The translations under genes were made by a program, and so were the position numbers. A stretch of DNA of 64,000 bases from Halodesulfovibrio marinisediminis DSM 17456 (GTDB lineage: Bacteria > Desulfobacterota > Desulfovibrionia > Desulfovibrionales > Desulfovibrionaceae), in assembly GCF_900129975.1 (NCBI RefSeq), contig NZ_FSRG01000006.1:1-64000 (forward strand), given 5' to 3'. Positions 28,009 through 36,806 of this stretch are shown here, piece after piece (within the stretch, counting starts at the first letter, position 1; each line of letters starts with the position of its first letter). The notes under the pieces were generated by a model. It saw only the letters and a list, made by a program, of their open reading frames with translations. It was not told the DNA's origin and did no database searches.

Positions 28009-28132
28009 TTGACCAGCCACTCATTCTGATTTATCAGTCAGCCTCCCTAATTGGTAGGGAAATACCCAGAATCGGGAGGAGTGTTCTTGAGTTTTTTGCA
28101 ATTGTTTTAAAAAACCGATGCATCCTCCTCCC
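28009..28132 (+). ncRNA. Two-hairpin element 4 with TTGACC promoter (candidate small RNA)
   Basis: TTGACC (28009), 16-bp spacer, TTATCA (28031); 8 bp later hairpin TCCCTA/TAGGGA (28044-28060), linker ATACCCAGAATCGGG, then arms GGGAGGAG (28074) and CTCCTCCC (28125). Nearly the same order and spacing as the element at 46288. Confidence 0.55.
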
Positions 28133-28171
28133 ACTCAGCTAGCTCACCACATTATTTTTGCGTTACTACCG

Positions 28172-28597
28172 CTAAAACATGACACAACTTATTGTAACAA
28201 AAATAAAACACACCTCACTCGCTACCACCATCTCATAACTCCATAGCTGCAAGCTATTCACGCGCTGTCCGTTAAGCAGCATCTCGCCGCAACGCAGGAA
28301 TTGCCAGAAGTTCCGCTTTGGTCCTTGTGCCTGTAAGCCCGTAAAAGGCTTTCCCTCAACCTCCATCAGTCGCGTTGCTCCACGCCTGTAATTCCACGAA
28401 CCGCCAAAGACAAAGTCATCAATTTGTGGTCGCCTACAAATAATCCTCACTACCGGATACCGCGTCGCGCTGTTCCGTACCGTGATAGCCTCTGCCCAAC
28501 GTATGAAAATGTGGAATTCTACGGTCTGCATACGGGTTACTCCTGCAGAAAAGGCTAAGTCTGTTTCATCTATGCAGACGCGGCGAACATCACGCAA
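28172..28597 (-). pseudogene. Gene 'C' (phage-like), longest copy, probably truncated
   Basis: 141 codons open on the minus strand. Segments VCIDETDLAFSAG, RPQIDDFVFGGSWNYRRG and NFWQFLRCGEMLL, ending with SLQLWSYEMVVAS and a run-on tail. I do not recognise the family; it accompanies V-type debris in all locations, which suggests a phage origin. Other copies (19.0, 27.25, 36.05 kb) keep only the end. Possibly a fragment without its true start. Confidence 0.45.
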
Positions 28598-28875
28598 GGT
28601 GGAGACGTAAGCTTCCCCTCAAGCTGACTGTCCAAAATTAGCGCCCGTTAGAATTAAATGTGATTTAGATTAAACATAAAGAAAAACTCCACAGAACTTG
28701 TTTTGGTTCTATGGAGCTTTTTTTAGCGTGTAATGAGCAAAAGCAAAAAGTGTCTACGAAACTAAGGAGAATTCAGTCCCCCACTTGTCATCAACAATTC
28801 GTTGTTTTGTAAACGAGAAGCAACGAGTGCGCCGCATTGGTTCATTACAAAGTAAGGGTTGGAAAATAAAGGAGT

Positions 28876-29025
28876 ATGAGACAACGGTATCATATTGTAC
28901 AATTTTCTATTCACGAAAATTGCTGGAGCATTTATTTGTACGCTCTTTCTGAACGTATATGGGAAGTATCACGGCGTGATGAATCACAAAAGCTGTTTAT
29001 AAAGGGATTGAGACAGTCCGAATAA
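28876..29025 (+). CDS. Possible 49-residue protein
   Basis: ATG followed by 49 sense codons and TAA, beginning MRQRYHIVQFSIHENCW and ending GLRQSE. GGAG lies immediately before the ATG (spacing only 1 bp), which is poor. It ends 38 bp before the membrane protein gene and may be a leader or small gene of the same transcript. No family recognised. Confidence 0.3.
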   Translation: MRQRYHIVQFSIHENCWSIYLYALSERIWEVSRRDESQKLFIKGLRQSE

Positions 29026-29063
29026 CAAACAGCAACTAGCAGTCATTACTTGTAGGAGTTACT

Positions 29064-29966
29064 ATGAGCCGCTTAGAACCTGCGTCGAACCTGTTTGATC
29101 TGCTACACCATTTTTGGGAAAATCCAAAAACGGAACGCTTTGTTGCCCAGTTATTAATAGTCATTTTCTTACTTGGACTTTTGGGGATAGAGCTTAACCG
29201 TCAAGGTTTGTTGCCGGAACACCTCGCAGCAATGACACCAGTTAATCACTTTTATGCGGTTAACCTTGCTTTTTCTATGCTCTTGGTTCTGGAAGTTCTG
29301 AGTCTCATTTTTGTATTATCTTCCTCAGTATCTAAGTCTCTGGGTAAGCAGCTAGAGATTATGACACTTATCTTGCTCAGGAACTCCTTTAAAGAATTCT
29401 CGCTCATGCATGAACCAATATCTGTTACGTTAGACTCAGAGGCTCTCTTGCATGTGGCTGCTTCCGGCCTGGCAGCACTCGCTATTTTTATAATTTTGGG
29501 AATGTATTATCGAGTGCAGCGTTATCAAGGTTATTTAAGAGACCCTATCGAACGTATGCGCTACGTGATGACCAAAAAAATTATTGCATTAGTGTTGTTT
29601 ATTGCCTTTATAACCATAGGTGCTTATGACGCACTAGATTTTCTTGTATATGGCAGAAGGCATGACTTCTTTATTACGCTCTACACTGTTCTTATTTTTG
29701 CCGACATTCTGCTGGTACTTGTAACGCAACGGTTTATGCCTAGCTTTCATGCCGTATTCAGAAACTCCGGCTATGTAATTGCTACACTGTTTATGCGTAT
29801 CGCTCTGGCTGCTCCCGCCTACTATGCTGCTGGCATCGGGGTGGCTGCGGCGCTATTTGCACTTGCGGTAGCGTATGCAACCAGCGTTTTTTGTCATGGC
29901 TCACTTTCTACTGTTAATTTGAGTTCGCGAAAAAAGAGTGAAAGAAAATCTTGCTCCGATAATTAA
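29064..29966 (+). CDS. Polytopic membrane protein, unknown function
   Basis: 300 residues, about seven hydrophobic segments (25-42, 64-90, 130-146, 171-188, 204-220, 235-255, 258-280). Charged Arg/Lys tail. No transporter motif recognised. Ribosome site GGAG upstream. Followed by a terminator 110 bp past its stop. Confidence 0.75.
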   Translation: MSRLEPASNLFDLLHHFWENPKTERFVAQLLIVIFLLGLLGIELNRQGLLPEHLAAMTPVNHFYAVNLAFSMLLVLEVLSLIFVLSSSVSKSLGKQLEIMTLILLRNSFKEFSLMHEPISVTLDSEALLHVAASGLAALAIFIILGMYYRVQRYQGYLRDPIERMRYVMTKKIIALVLFIAFITIGAYDALDFLVYGRRHDFFITLYTVLIFADILLVLVTQRFMPSFHAVFRNSGYVIATLFMRIALAAPAYYAAGIGVAAALFALAVAYATSVFCHGSLSTVNLSSRKKSERKSCSDN

Positions 29967-30074
29967 TCTTCAGGGCGAGTAATTCTTCAGTTAGATAAGG
30001 TGATTACCTTTTATTTTCTGGAAGTCGGGATCATCCAATGGGGTTCTCCACTTTCTCCGCTATATCATAATTCA

Positions 30075-30115
30075 AAAGGGTCTCTGAAGAGCACAAATTC
30101 TTCAAAAACCCTTTT
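30075..30115 (+). terminator. Terminator (GGGTTTCTGAAGA family)
   Basis: AAAAGGGT and TGAAGA pair with TCTTCA and ACCCTTTT. Better copies at 44461, 45683 and 48636. The stretch 30120-30350 holds no gene I can support. Confidence 0.7.
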
Positions 30116-30352
30116 GTTTTTTTCAGCAATTGAAACTTCTTAAACGTTCCCTGCAACCACATGGCAACCAACACAAACTCGGGACACATATGTACCAAGT
30201 CAATAAAACCCGATACTGGTACAGGTTGGCTCCCCGATCTCTTTTACAGTTGCCGAAAGACGGCACAAAAGCTCGAAAAGCGGGAACGAAAGAATAATTT
30301 TTATTCTGGATGCTGTTTATTCTACACGCCCCAGTCATGACGAAAAATATTT

Positions 30353-30805
30353 CTATTCTTCTTCGCAGGCATACAAAATTTCTTCTATTATCTCAGAAAC
30401 TAAAGCTGTCACCTCTTCAGGATCTACTTCATACTCAGCAGCTTCAGCCTTTACTGCAGCTTCTAAAATAGCCTTAGCCACATCCTCAGGCTTTTTCTCT
30501 GCATTTACCGCTGCAGTTTTTGCGTTATCTTTCGCCAGCTCTACTGCCGCTTCCTTTTCTGCTTCAACTTCTTCCTCAATAATCGTTTCTTCATACGCAT
30601 TGATCAAAGAAGACAACACAGCTTCAGCGGATCGACTGGTTTCAACAAGCCAACCATCAACTTTAACATTATATGCATCTTTTTTTTCATCAGGAGAAAT
30701 GCTGATTGAATGCTCTTCAAACGTACCTTCAAGCGTTTTCTCGGAACGCATAAAGGAATTCATTCTCTCAATCCAAACCCGATAACTTGGGGTATAATCG
30801 TACAT
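30353..30805 (-). CDS. Acidic hypothetical protein
   Basis: 150 residues, strongly acidic. Residues 1-75 look like a small folded domain (SYRVWIERMNSFMR and VDGWLVETSRS); 75-150 are an Ala/Glu/Lys-rich helix (EAEKEAAVELAKDNAKTAAV). No family recognised. Spacing to neighbours suggests an independent transcript. Confidence 0.6.
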   Translation of the reverse strand: MYDYTPSYRVWIERMNSFMRSEKTLEGTFEEHSISISPDEKKDAYNVKVDGWLVETSRSAEAVLSSLINAYEETIIEEEVEAEKEAAVELAKDNAKTAAVNAEKKPEDVAKAILEAAVKAEAAEYEVDPEEVTALVSEIIEEILYACEEE

Positions 30806-30919
30806 TGTAATATCCTTAAACTAGTTGATGAAGGCCGCATTGGCTAAGGTGGACCACCTACCACGTAAGACAATGCATAACAACAAAGAATAGCCCCTCA
30901 CGATTCAAAGCACAAAAAA

Positions 30920-30945
30920 AGCCCCCCAACCTAGGCAGAGGGTTT
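30920..30945 (-). terminator. Weak GCCCCCT-family terminator with gene B tail
   Basis: Imperfect GCCC/GGG hairpin after seven A. The adjacent 30955-31020 reads like the last codons of gene B in decayed form. Probably terminates the gene at 31027. Confidence 0.5.
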
Positions 30946-31026
30946 TATATTTCTATTAAGCTTGTCTTTCTATTCTTTACTCCGTTCTCCATTCCACTGG
31001 AGTGGGCAGCGCATCCTTCTATCCCC

Positions 31027-31932
31027 TTACTTCTCACTCTTAGCTTTCTCTCTAAGTAGATCATTTATCTTAGAACGGTATGAACTGAATAATTCTAATG
31101 CATTCCGAATACCTGGATCTGACAAAAATTCTTGCTGGCTGACTTCTTCCAGATATTGAAAACTGTCATTAAATGCTTCATTACCTTCAAATTTAAGAAC
31201 GTTAACTGCTTCAGCCAAACACATCTCACAAGTAAGATGTAAATATACCTTTCCAGCCTCTTGGATAATCTGTGAAATTTCCTCTCGGGAAATGTTTACC
31301 GTAGACGCAACAGCCACGTGCTCTGTCATACGTAACCCCAACCACAGGGATAGCATTGCCTTATCCCTCGGGCTTGACCATTCTACAAGACAATTCTTCA
31401 GCTCATTTTTGTAATCCCTTCCCCTCTCTCTTGGTTTATCAAACGAATTGTCGAGCAAGTTTTCCATTGTGGTGTAAAACCTATCATCAACGTATGCATG
31501 GAATAGTTCTTCCACCATCATCACACCTGAATCTAAAAACTTATCTGGCCAACTAGCGTTTGATAAGTATTGCATACTATCATTTAACGCCTCGTCGCCT
31601 GTATATTTCAAAGCCTTATACGTTTCATCCAAACACAGATCACCGGCAAGTCGTAAATATACCTTGGCAGCTTCTTCAGTAACCTTTGAAAACTCTTCTC
31701 GTGAGATGGATACCATATGCGCAACCGCCGTGTGCTGAGTCATAAGTAACCCTGCCCACAACGCCAACATTGCATTATCCTTTGGAGTTGCTGATCTTAC
31801 GAGGCATTTCTTCAACTTTTGATCATAATATAGGGCGTAAATAATCGCACGTACGACCATGAAGGCTAATACCGCTAAAATCACCAGCACCACCATCAGT
31901 ATCAGCGCAGTCTCCACCTGCCATGATTCCAT
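31027..31932 (-). CDS. Tandem-repeat protein with membrane anchor (two 138-residue units)
   Basis: 301 residues from the ATG 7 bp behind GGAG. Membrane segment at about 9-35, then two copies of a unit: CLVRSATPKDNAMLALW, a MTQHTAVA motif, ISREEF, and LCLDETYKALKYTG; the second begins with CLVEWSSPRDKAML, exactly 138 residues later. The gene at 42271 has the same two-unit design but a signal peptide. The conserved Cys, PKD/PRD and H-T/V-A-V-A residues suggest a binding or catalytic role. Family not recognised. Confidence 0.7.
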   Translation of the reverse strand: MESWQVETALILMVVLVILAVLAFMVVRAIIYALYYDQKLKKCLVRSATPKDNAMLALWAGLLMTQHTAVAHMVSISREEFSKVTEEAAKVYLRLAGDLCLDETYKALKYTGDEALNDSMQYLSNASWPDKFLDSGVMMVEELFHAYVDDRFYTTMENLLDNSFDKPRERGRDYKNELKNCLVEWSSPRDKAMLSLWLGLRMTEHVAVASTVNISREEISQIIQEAGKVYLHLTCEMCLAEAVNVLKFEGNEAFNDSFQYLEEVSQQEFLSDPGIRNALELFSSYRSKINDLLREKAKSEK

Positions 31933-31949
31933 AACCATTCTCCAGTTAT

Positions 31950-32095
31950 CTTTGCACTGACCTTTTATTCTCCTACTCCCATCGCCTGTCTGGTTCAGAA
32001 TAAAGACTTAGCCTAATGCCCGTAAGTATACAGTCGCTTACATGTGGCACTTAATAATAAACTGGCTCATCCCACTGATTACTTTAAGAATCATA
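31950..32095 (-). repeat. Upstream region shared with the paralogue at 42271
   Basis: Resembles 43180-43325, including GCCCGTAAGTATACAGT and CTCATCCCACTGATTACT. The two genes were duplicated together with their control region. Confidence 0.75.
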
Positions 32096-32203
32096 TAGCA
32101 ACTATTCTTCGTCCCTTTTTCTTCTTCAAAGTAATACATTGTCATTTTAGTACATTACACATTTCTGCCTTCTCAAAACCACACACTGTTACAAACCAAA
32201 AAA

Positions 32204-32227
32204 GCCCCCTACCATCTGGCAGGGGGC
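32204..32227 (-). terminator. GCCCCCT-family terminator of the second A-B cassette
   Basis: GCCCCCTACC pairs with GGCAGGGGGC; A tract on the left. Confidence 0.8.
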
Positions 32228-32231
32228 ATCT

Positions 32232-32411
32232 TATTATCAGTCTATTTCTATTCGATTATCCGTTCTTCCGTTCGATCGCAGTAGACGGCGTATTCTTCTA
32301 CTACCTTTTTCATAGGTTGGAGGATGAAAAAATATTACGACGCTTGTCGTTGAATTCTTCATGCATAAAGCGAAAAGAACGAACACTGTTGCAGAAATAC
32401 ATTACGTGATA
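32232..32411 (-). pseudogene. Gene 'B' of the second A-B cassette, frameshifted
   Basis: Readable pieces on the minus strand are RFMHEEFND (compare LNLMHEEFVGK in the intact B) and, in another frame, CDRTEERI before a stop. Lies directly downstream of intact gene A. Confidence 0.6.
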
Positions 32412-32419
32412 TATTTACT

Positions 32420-32617
32420 CTAATGATTAACGTTTGCTACCATCCTCCGCTCTACTGTATTGGCAAGTTGAATGAGTTTGTCTGCAATGTCGTCCAGTGC
32501 AAGGCTGTTTTCTACAGTGGAAGTGTCTCTGCGAATTTTTTGAAGCATTGCGGCTGCGTCACGCAGTTCGTCCATGTTTGGAAGCATACCAGTTGGAATT
32601 TTCTGTGTCTGTTTCAC
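32420..32617 (-). CDS. Small protein 'A' of the A-B cassette
   Basis: 65 residues, helical, beginning MKQTQKIPTGMLPNMDELRD. GTG start behind GAGGGGGG. The copy at 15.6 kb has a TAG at the Lys-27 position. The last residues are altered relative to that copy, so even this copy may be slightly damaged. Function unknown. Confidence 0.55.
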   Translation of the reverse strand: MKQTQKIPTGMLPNMDELRDAAAMLQKIRRDTSTVENSLALDDIADKLIQLANTVERRMVANVNH

Positions 32618-32814
32618 GAAGCCCCCCTCTGTTTATGAGACAAAGAATCGATTCACCATTCTTATCGTACATTTTATTATATCCTTTAGAGCTTGCACTA
32701 CATATTTTTGAGCATTCACTATGAACCCGCTAATATCAACTTTGTAAGTAACACATTCAAAGAACGCTAACATGCTAGGATTGTTATAACTAGAAATCAG
32801 TTCTCATCAAAAAA

Positions 32815-32843
32815 AAGCCCCCTACCATCTGGCAGAGGGCTTT
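32815..32843 (-). terminator. GCCCCCT-family terminator with gene B tail
   Basis: AAAGCCCCCTACC pairs with GGCAGAGGGCTTT. 32845-32920 encodes on the minus strand YFDGMKERVKE before a stop, a relic of gene B. Confidence 0.7.
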
Positions 32844-33048
32844 TTATTTCCATTCTACTTTCTACTCTTTAACCCGCTCTTTCATCCCATCAAAATAGAT
32901 AAAAACTCTTCTATATAGCTAAAAACAAAAGAATTTATTCAAAAGAACGACCTCTTTTGTTTTTCTCATTACCTGCTTTCACGGCATAACGTATATTAGT
33001 CGTGAATCAAAGTTTTAGAAGGCACATTAATTTCATTCAGAGGACCAA

Positions 33049-34191
33049 ATGTCACGTGAATCTTTAATCAAATCAGCTGACAACATCATTCAGTCTTCGC
33101 CATTAATTGCACAGTCTCTCGAAGGACTGGCAGAGGTTATGGCGAACGACTTGAACTCGCGCATGATTAATAAAACTAATCTTGAAGAGCTGATAGGAAA
33201 GAACAATATTCCTCTAATGGTGACCAATCATGACAAATTTTTCGCCTACTTCAACTCACTCATATCGCTCTATGATCCTGTTACATTTATCGAAACCATC
33301 ATCTGGGCGTTAAGGAGTTACATCAGTAAGGGATTTGTTCCAGCCTATTGGCAAACGATGATTCCGGAAGCTGTCAAAGTTGTGCAAAAACACCTCCCTG
33401 AAGACCAGTTCAGGCAAGTTAGAAACATTTACGACTGGTTTCAAAATAACATATTGGAGCTTGTCAGAGTGAGTAAGAATACTCCCTCGTTTTATGAAGA
33501 AGTAGGAACGCTGAATGGAATTCTTGAAGATAAAAATCCCCCCTCAGGCACGAGACTCTTAGCCCACAACTACCTGACATTACTTCTGGAAGGCCAACGA
33601 AAAGAAGCCATTACAACCATCTTGGAGCACGTTAAATCAGGACTTCCGCTGAAGGAAGTCTATTTAGATGTATTGCAACCAGCAATGTATGAGGTTGGAC
33701 GACTATGGCAAACCGGCAAGATTGATATTGCTACCGGGCACTACATTACAGCTTCCACCCAACTGGCAATGGCTCATTTATTTCCACACGCAATAACTGA
33801 AAAAAGGGGTGGGAAGGTGATGCTTGGTAGCAGCTTGGGAAGCGAACTCCATGAATTAGGTCTGCGTATGGTGTGCGACTTTTTTGAATACGAAGGCTGG
33901 AACACTTACTTCATGGGCGCAACAAGCTCAGACAAAAGTTTCATCAAGGCGATCAAAGAAAAACGACCTGATATTGTTTGTCTATCAGTAACGATGCAGG
34001 TAGGCGTTCCACATGCTAGAGATCTCATAAAAACATTACGTGCCCAACTGGCTAGTGATTGCCCCAACATCATCGTCGGCGGGCTTCCGTTTTCGATTAA
34101 TCCTAAACTCGCTCAGATTGTCGGCGCCGACGCAGTAGGAACAAATGCACAGGAAACAATAGAACAGGCTACCATTCTTGTTACATCTTAG
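33049..34191 (+). CDS. Cobalamin-binding sensor protein (B12-binding domain)
   Basis: 380 residues. Residues 1-150 form a helical domain of unknown type. Residues about 165-245 match the helical B12-binding-2 cap (DVLQPAMYEVGRLWQTGKI). Residues 253-378 are the Rossmann-like B12-binding domain, with GSELHELG giving E266-x-H268-x-x-G as the lower cobalt ligand site and VGGLPF later. In the CarH photoreceptor the cap has W-x9-E-H; here it is W220-x9-G230-H231, so the upper-ligand chemistry may differ. No methyltransferase or DNA-binding domain. The cyclase gene starts 9 bp downstream, so the protein most likely controls it. AGAGGA precedes the ATG. Confidence 0.85.
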   Translation: MSRESLIKSADNIIQSSPLIAQSLEGLAEVMANDLNSRMINKTNLEELIGKNNIPLMVTNHDKFFAYFNSLISLYDPVTFIETIIWALRSYISKGFVPAYWQTMIPEAVKVVQKHLPEDQFRQVRNIYDWFQNNILELVRVSKNTPSFYEEVGTLNGILEDKNPPSGTRLLAHNYLTLLLEGQRKEAITTILEHVKSGLPLKEVYLDVLQPAMYEVGRLWQTGKIDIATGHYITASTQLAMAHLFPHAITEKRGGKVMLGSSLGSELHELGLRMVCDFFEYEGWNTYFMGATSSDKSFIKAIKEKRPDIVCLSVTMQVGVPHARDLIKTLRAQLASDCPNIIVGGLPFSINPKLAQIVGADAVGTNAQETIEQATILVTS

Positions 34192-34200
34192 GAGATTTTT

Positions 34201-35214
34201 ATGCCTCTAAGCGACAAGACAATTCGTTTTACATGTAACAATGACGGAGAAATAAAGGCCATCATTTCTGATGGTGTGAACTTCTTCAATGCGGAGTCTG
34301 GACTTCCAGCCATTGAGTCGATAATGCCCTCATCTTCAATTAGCCGCTATGAAGCTTTCATCGAAGAAGTTAAATCCGCTGGAGTCAGTTTTTGTGAATC
34401 ACTTCCATTAATAACCCCGAATAAGACCTACATATTCTCTCTTTTCGGCGCTCTAAAGGATGACTCGATATTTGTCGTTGCCCTTGTAAGCAAAGAATTT
34501 TTTTTATTCGAAGTGTATCAAGACCTTATGAAGGTAATTAACGAGCAAGACTCCATGCTTCGGCAAGCCCAAAAAAGAGCTTCGATGAAAAAAGCCCTCA
34601 TTGAAATGGAAAAAGAAGATTTGCTCAACGAGTATATGGAAGTCAACAGTGAACTGGCTAAGATGCAAAGGGAATTGCTGAAACAACATGCCGAGTTAAA
34701 CGACACGTTTCATCTTGTCGAAAAGCTTAGTCAAACCGACGTGCTCACTGGGGTTGCTAATCGTAGGCACATATTAGAAAAGCTGACTGAAGAAATAGAA
34801 CGAAGTAACAGCTATGACCTTCCGTTATCTATTCTTTCACTGGATATCGATCATTTTAAAAAAATCAACGATCGATACGGTCACAGTGCCGGAGATCAAG
34901 CTCTCATCACCTTTTCACAGACTTGCCAATCCCAACTCAGAGACAGTGACTTGTTTGGCAGAATGGGTGGTGAAGAATTTATTGCCATCCTTCCTCATAC
35001 ATACAGTAAAGATGCATTGGTTACTGCTAAACGCATATGTGGTAAAATAAAATCTACTTCAACATTCTACGAGAACAAGCAAATCTCATTTACAGTCAGC
35101 GTGGGGGTTGCATGTTACAAGGTCAATGAAGACCTTGAAGCTTTTTTAAACAGAGCAGATCAAGCCCTGTACCGTGCTAAGAACGAAGGACGAAATAGAG
35201 TAGTTACGTTCTAA
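34201..35214 (+). CDS. Diguanylate cyclase (PAS-like, coiled coil, GGEEF)
   Basis: 337 residues. An N-terminal PAS-like region (about 10-105), a coiled coil (about 110-172), and a GGDEF domain with DVLTGVANRRH, DIDHFKKIND and an active site GGEEF at 256-260. The inhibitory I-site RDSD is at 247-250. It makes cyclic di-GMP from GTP in the cytoplasm. No membrane segment and no own cofactor motif, so the signal probably comes from the cobalamin-binding protein encoded 9 bp upstream. Confidence 0.92.
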   Translation: MPLSDKTIRFTCNNDGEIKAIISDGVNFFNAESGLPAIESIMPSSSISRYEAFIEEVKSAGVSFCESLPLITPNKTYIFSLFGALKDDSIFVVALVSKEFFLFEVYQDLMKVINEQDSMLRQAQKRASMKKALIEMEKEDLLNEYMEVNSELAKMQRELLKQHAELNDTFHLVEKLSQTDVLTGVANRRHILEKLTEEIERSNSYDLPLSILSLDIDHFKKINDRYGHSAGDQALITFSQTCQSQLRDSDLFGRMGGEEFIAILPHTYSKDALVTAKRICGKIKSTSTFYENKQISFTVSVGVACYKVNEDLEAFLNRADQALYRAKNEGRNRVVTF

Positions 35215-35520
35215 CATGCTTCTTCGGCTTTAGGGATTCGACTCCTTCTACTCGCACCAATGCTTTCGAACGAATAGACAAAACCGCAAATTAAAACTCC
35301 CCCAACATCATCGCCGCCCCCTTCAGTCACTATGCTTTGGTGCGCGACACTGGTGACAACTCTTAGAACCATCTGCGCGAACCAATTCCAAGTGCCCCCT
35401 TGCTGCCAGCTCCCAACCGCCTCGCAACAAAGCACTCTCTATCAGCTTGCACATAAAGCAAGCCATCTATAACTATTCAAATAACACCCTCTTCTCTCAA
35501 AAACAAGCAAATGCTTATTA
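35215..35520. other. Non-coding stretch after the cyclase
   Basis: About 300 bp with no supportable gene and no clear terminator; the cyclase stop is followed by a weak hairpin only. Confidence 0.4.
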
Positions 35521-35544
35521 TTAACCAGCAACCTTATTTGATAG

Positions 35545-35605
35545 CTATACCCTGAAAATGGGAGGACGGAGGGACAAAGAGGCTTTAGGCGTCCCTAAAA
35601 AGACC
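35545..35605 (+). ncRNA. GGGAGG-arm element 5, divergent
   Basis: ATACCCTGAAAATGGGAGG resembles the linker of elements 3, 4 and 11; AGGGAC pairs with GTCCCT further on. Worn copy. Confidence 0.35.
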
Positions 35606-35712
35606 CTTACAATTCTCTCGTTACAAGAACTCACAATCCCATGCACCACCTGATTGCACCTAAATGTCAAAACATCTTTTTTCTAACAGGTTATCCAATA
35701 CGTATTCCACCT

Positions 35713-35756
35713 GTCATATAATCGTAACATTGATGTAACACGACAGTCACACCTCT
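35713..35756 (+). promoter_or_regulatory. Tandem 11-bp boxes (PhoB-like), set 2
   Basis: GTCATATAATC, GTAACATTGAT, GTAACACGACA, GTCACACCTCT in exact 11-bp steps. The first unit with its preceding CT gives CTGTCATATAA, close to the E. coli Pho box. A hairpin element starts 48 bp downstream. Confidence 0.65.
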
Positions 35757-35803
35757 AATCAGTTATCGAGTACTCAACTTCCTGTTCATCGACCCTTTTC
35801 CTT

Positions 35804-35860
35804 GAAGGGGAGTGCGGGAATGTTAATACGCCTCAACACCCCCTTGAGTCACTCTCCTTC
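35804..35860 (+). ncRNA. GGGAGG-arm hairpin element 6 (candidate small RNA)
   Basis: GAAGGGGAGTG pairs with CACTCTCCTTC (one wobble); loop contains TACGCCTCAACA. Confidence 0.5.
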
Positions 35861-35970
35861 ATTTTTTTATTAGTTCACCCGAGATACTCATCTCGAAACA
35901 CAAATCTTCTTTAAGCCACAGACCACACACATTAACACGCCGTTTCTTGTGGCTCATCACGTTTCCAAAG

Positions 35971-36033
35971 GGAAAGGGAGAGAGTTAGGATAGCCATATC
36001 CCCCCCCGAGCCTATTCTGCTCTCTCCTTTTCC
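35971..36033 (+). ncRNA. GGGAGG-arm hairpin element 7 with gene C tail
   Basis: GGAAAGGGAGAGAG pairs with CTCTCTCCTTTTCC (14 bp, one wobble). A GCCACA/TGTGGC hairpin lies upstream. 36036-36090 is a decayed end of gene C on the minus strand (CGHKMAVS). Confidence 0.45.
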
Positions 36034-36275
36034 AATTAACTCACCGCCATTTTATGCCCACATAACTACATACATTGCAGCGCCGCTATCCCTATCGAAA
36101 CAAACCACAATACATAATAACAGTGGGTTACTATTAACTTTTTTTAAAAAGCATTGACTCTTTTAACAGGTACTGGTCAACATCACGCTCCAAGTTTAAC
36201 GAAGTGGCTTCATACGCCATCATCACTTCCCAACCAATACTTGGCTCCCTGTGCCTACTGAAGCACACCCAATAG

Positions 36276-36338
36276 AAAGGGAGGAAGCTGGAATGATTTT
36301 CTATGCCTTAAAAAAATCAATTCCAGTTTCCTCCCTTT
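36276..36338 (+). ncRNA. GGGAGG-arm hairpin element 8, terminator-like
   Basis: AAAGGGAGGAAGCTGGAA pairs with TTCCAGTTTCCTCCCTTT (one mismatch) and is followed by TT; loop holds TATGCCTTAAAAA. The longest near-perfect arm pair of the family. Confidence 0.5.
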
Positions 36339-36432
36339 TTGTATTCACCGGCCAATATCAAAGCGGTGTCACTTCAAAACAAAGCAGCATCGCTATTTAA
36401 TATAATAATGCCAACATGTTGAAGTTCAAAAT

Positions 36433-36465
36433 GTAATGTTTTCGTAACGTTAATGTAACATTAAT
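36433..36465 (+). promoter_or_regulatory. Tandem 11-bp GTAAC boxes (PhoB-like), set 3
   Basis: GTAATGTTTTC, GTAACGTTAAT, GTAACATTAAT in exact 11-bp steps, followed by a possible -10 (CATATTAGT). CTCAACA/TGTTGAG hairpin at 36487-36510 would be the RNA 5' end. Confidence 0.65.
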
Positions 36466-36510
36466 TTTCACCATATTAGTACACCCTCAACATACGCTTC
36501 TATCTGTTGA

Positions 36511-36577
36511 GGGCGGGAGGAGACTACCAGAGGTTCTAGCACCTCAAACAAACTCTCATTATGTTCTCCTCCCTCCT
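36511..36577 (+). ncRNA. GGGAGG-arm hairpin element 9 (candidate small RNA)
   Basis: GGGAGGAGA pairs perfectly with TCTCCTCCC over a loop with GCACCTCAAACA, matching the loop of element 2. Confidence 0.5.
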
Positions 36578-36806
36578 TACAACTATCCCACTACAATCTA
36601 CGCAAACCTGCCCGCGCATAAAAAACGCCACCTGTTTTGAGGTGGCACCAAGTAACACATAAAAAAATATCTCGTTAGTGAACGACAAAAAACAACCTCA
36701 TCATGATGTTGGGGGAATTTTTAATACAAGTTTACGTTTATTGACGTTTCAGCACGTTCCATTTAATCTCACTCGTCAAATTTCAAATAATATCAGGTGA
36801 TCACAT

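Noticed and set aside
32044-32409. 121-codon plus-strand frame
   Set aside because: Crosses a terminator hairpin and the relic of gene B; no ribosome site.
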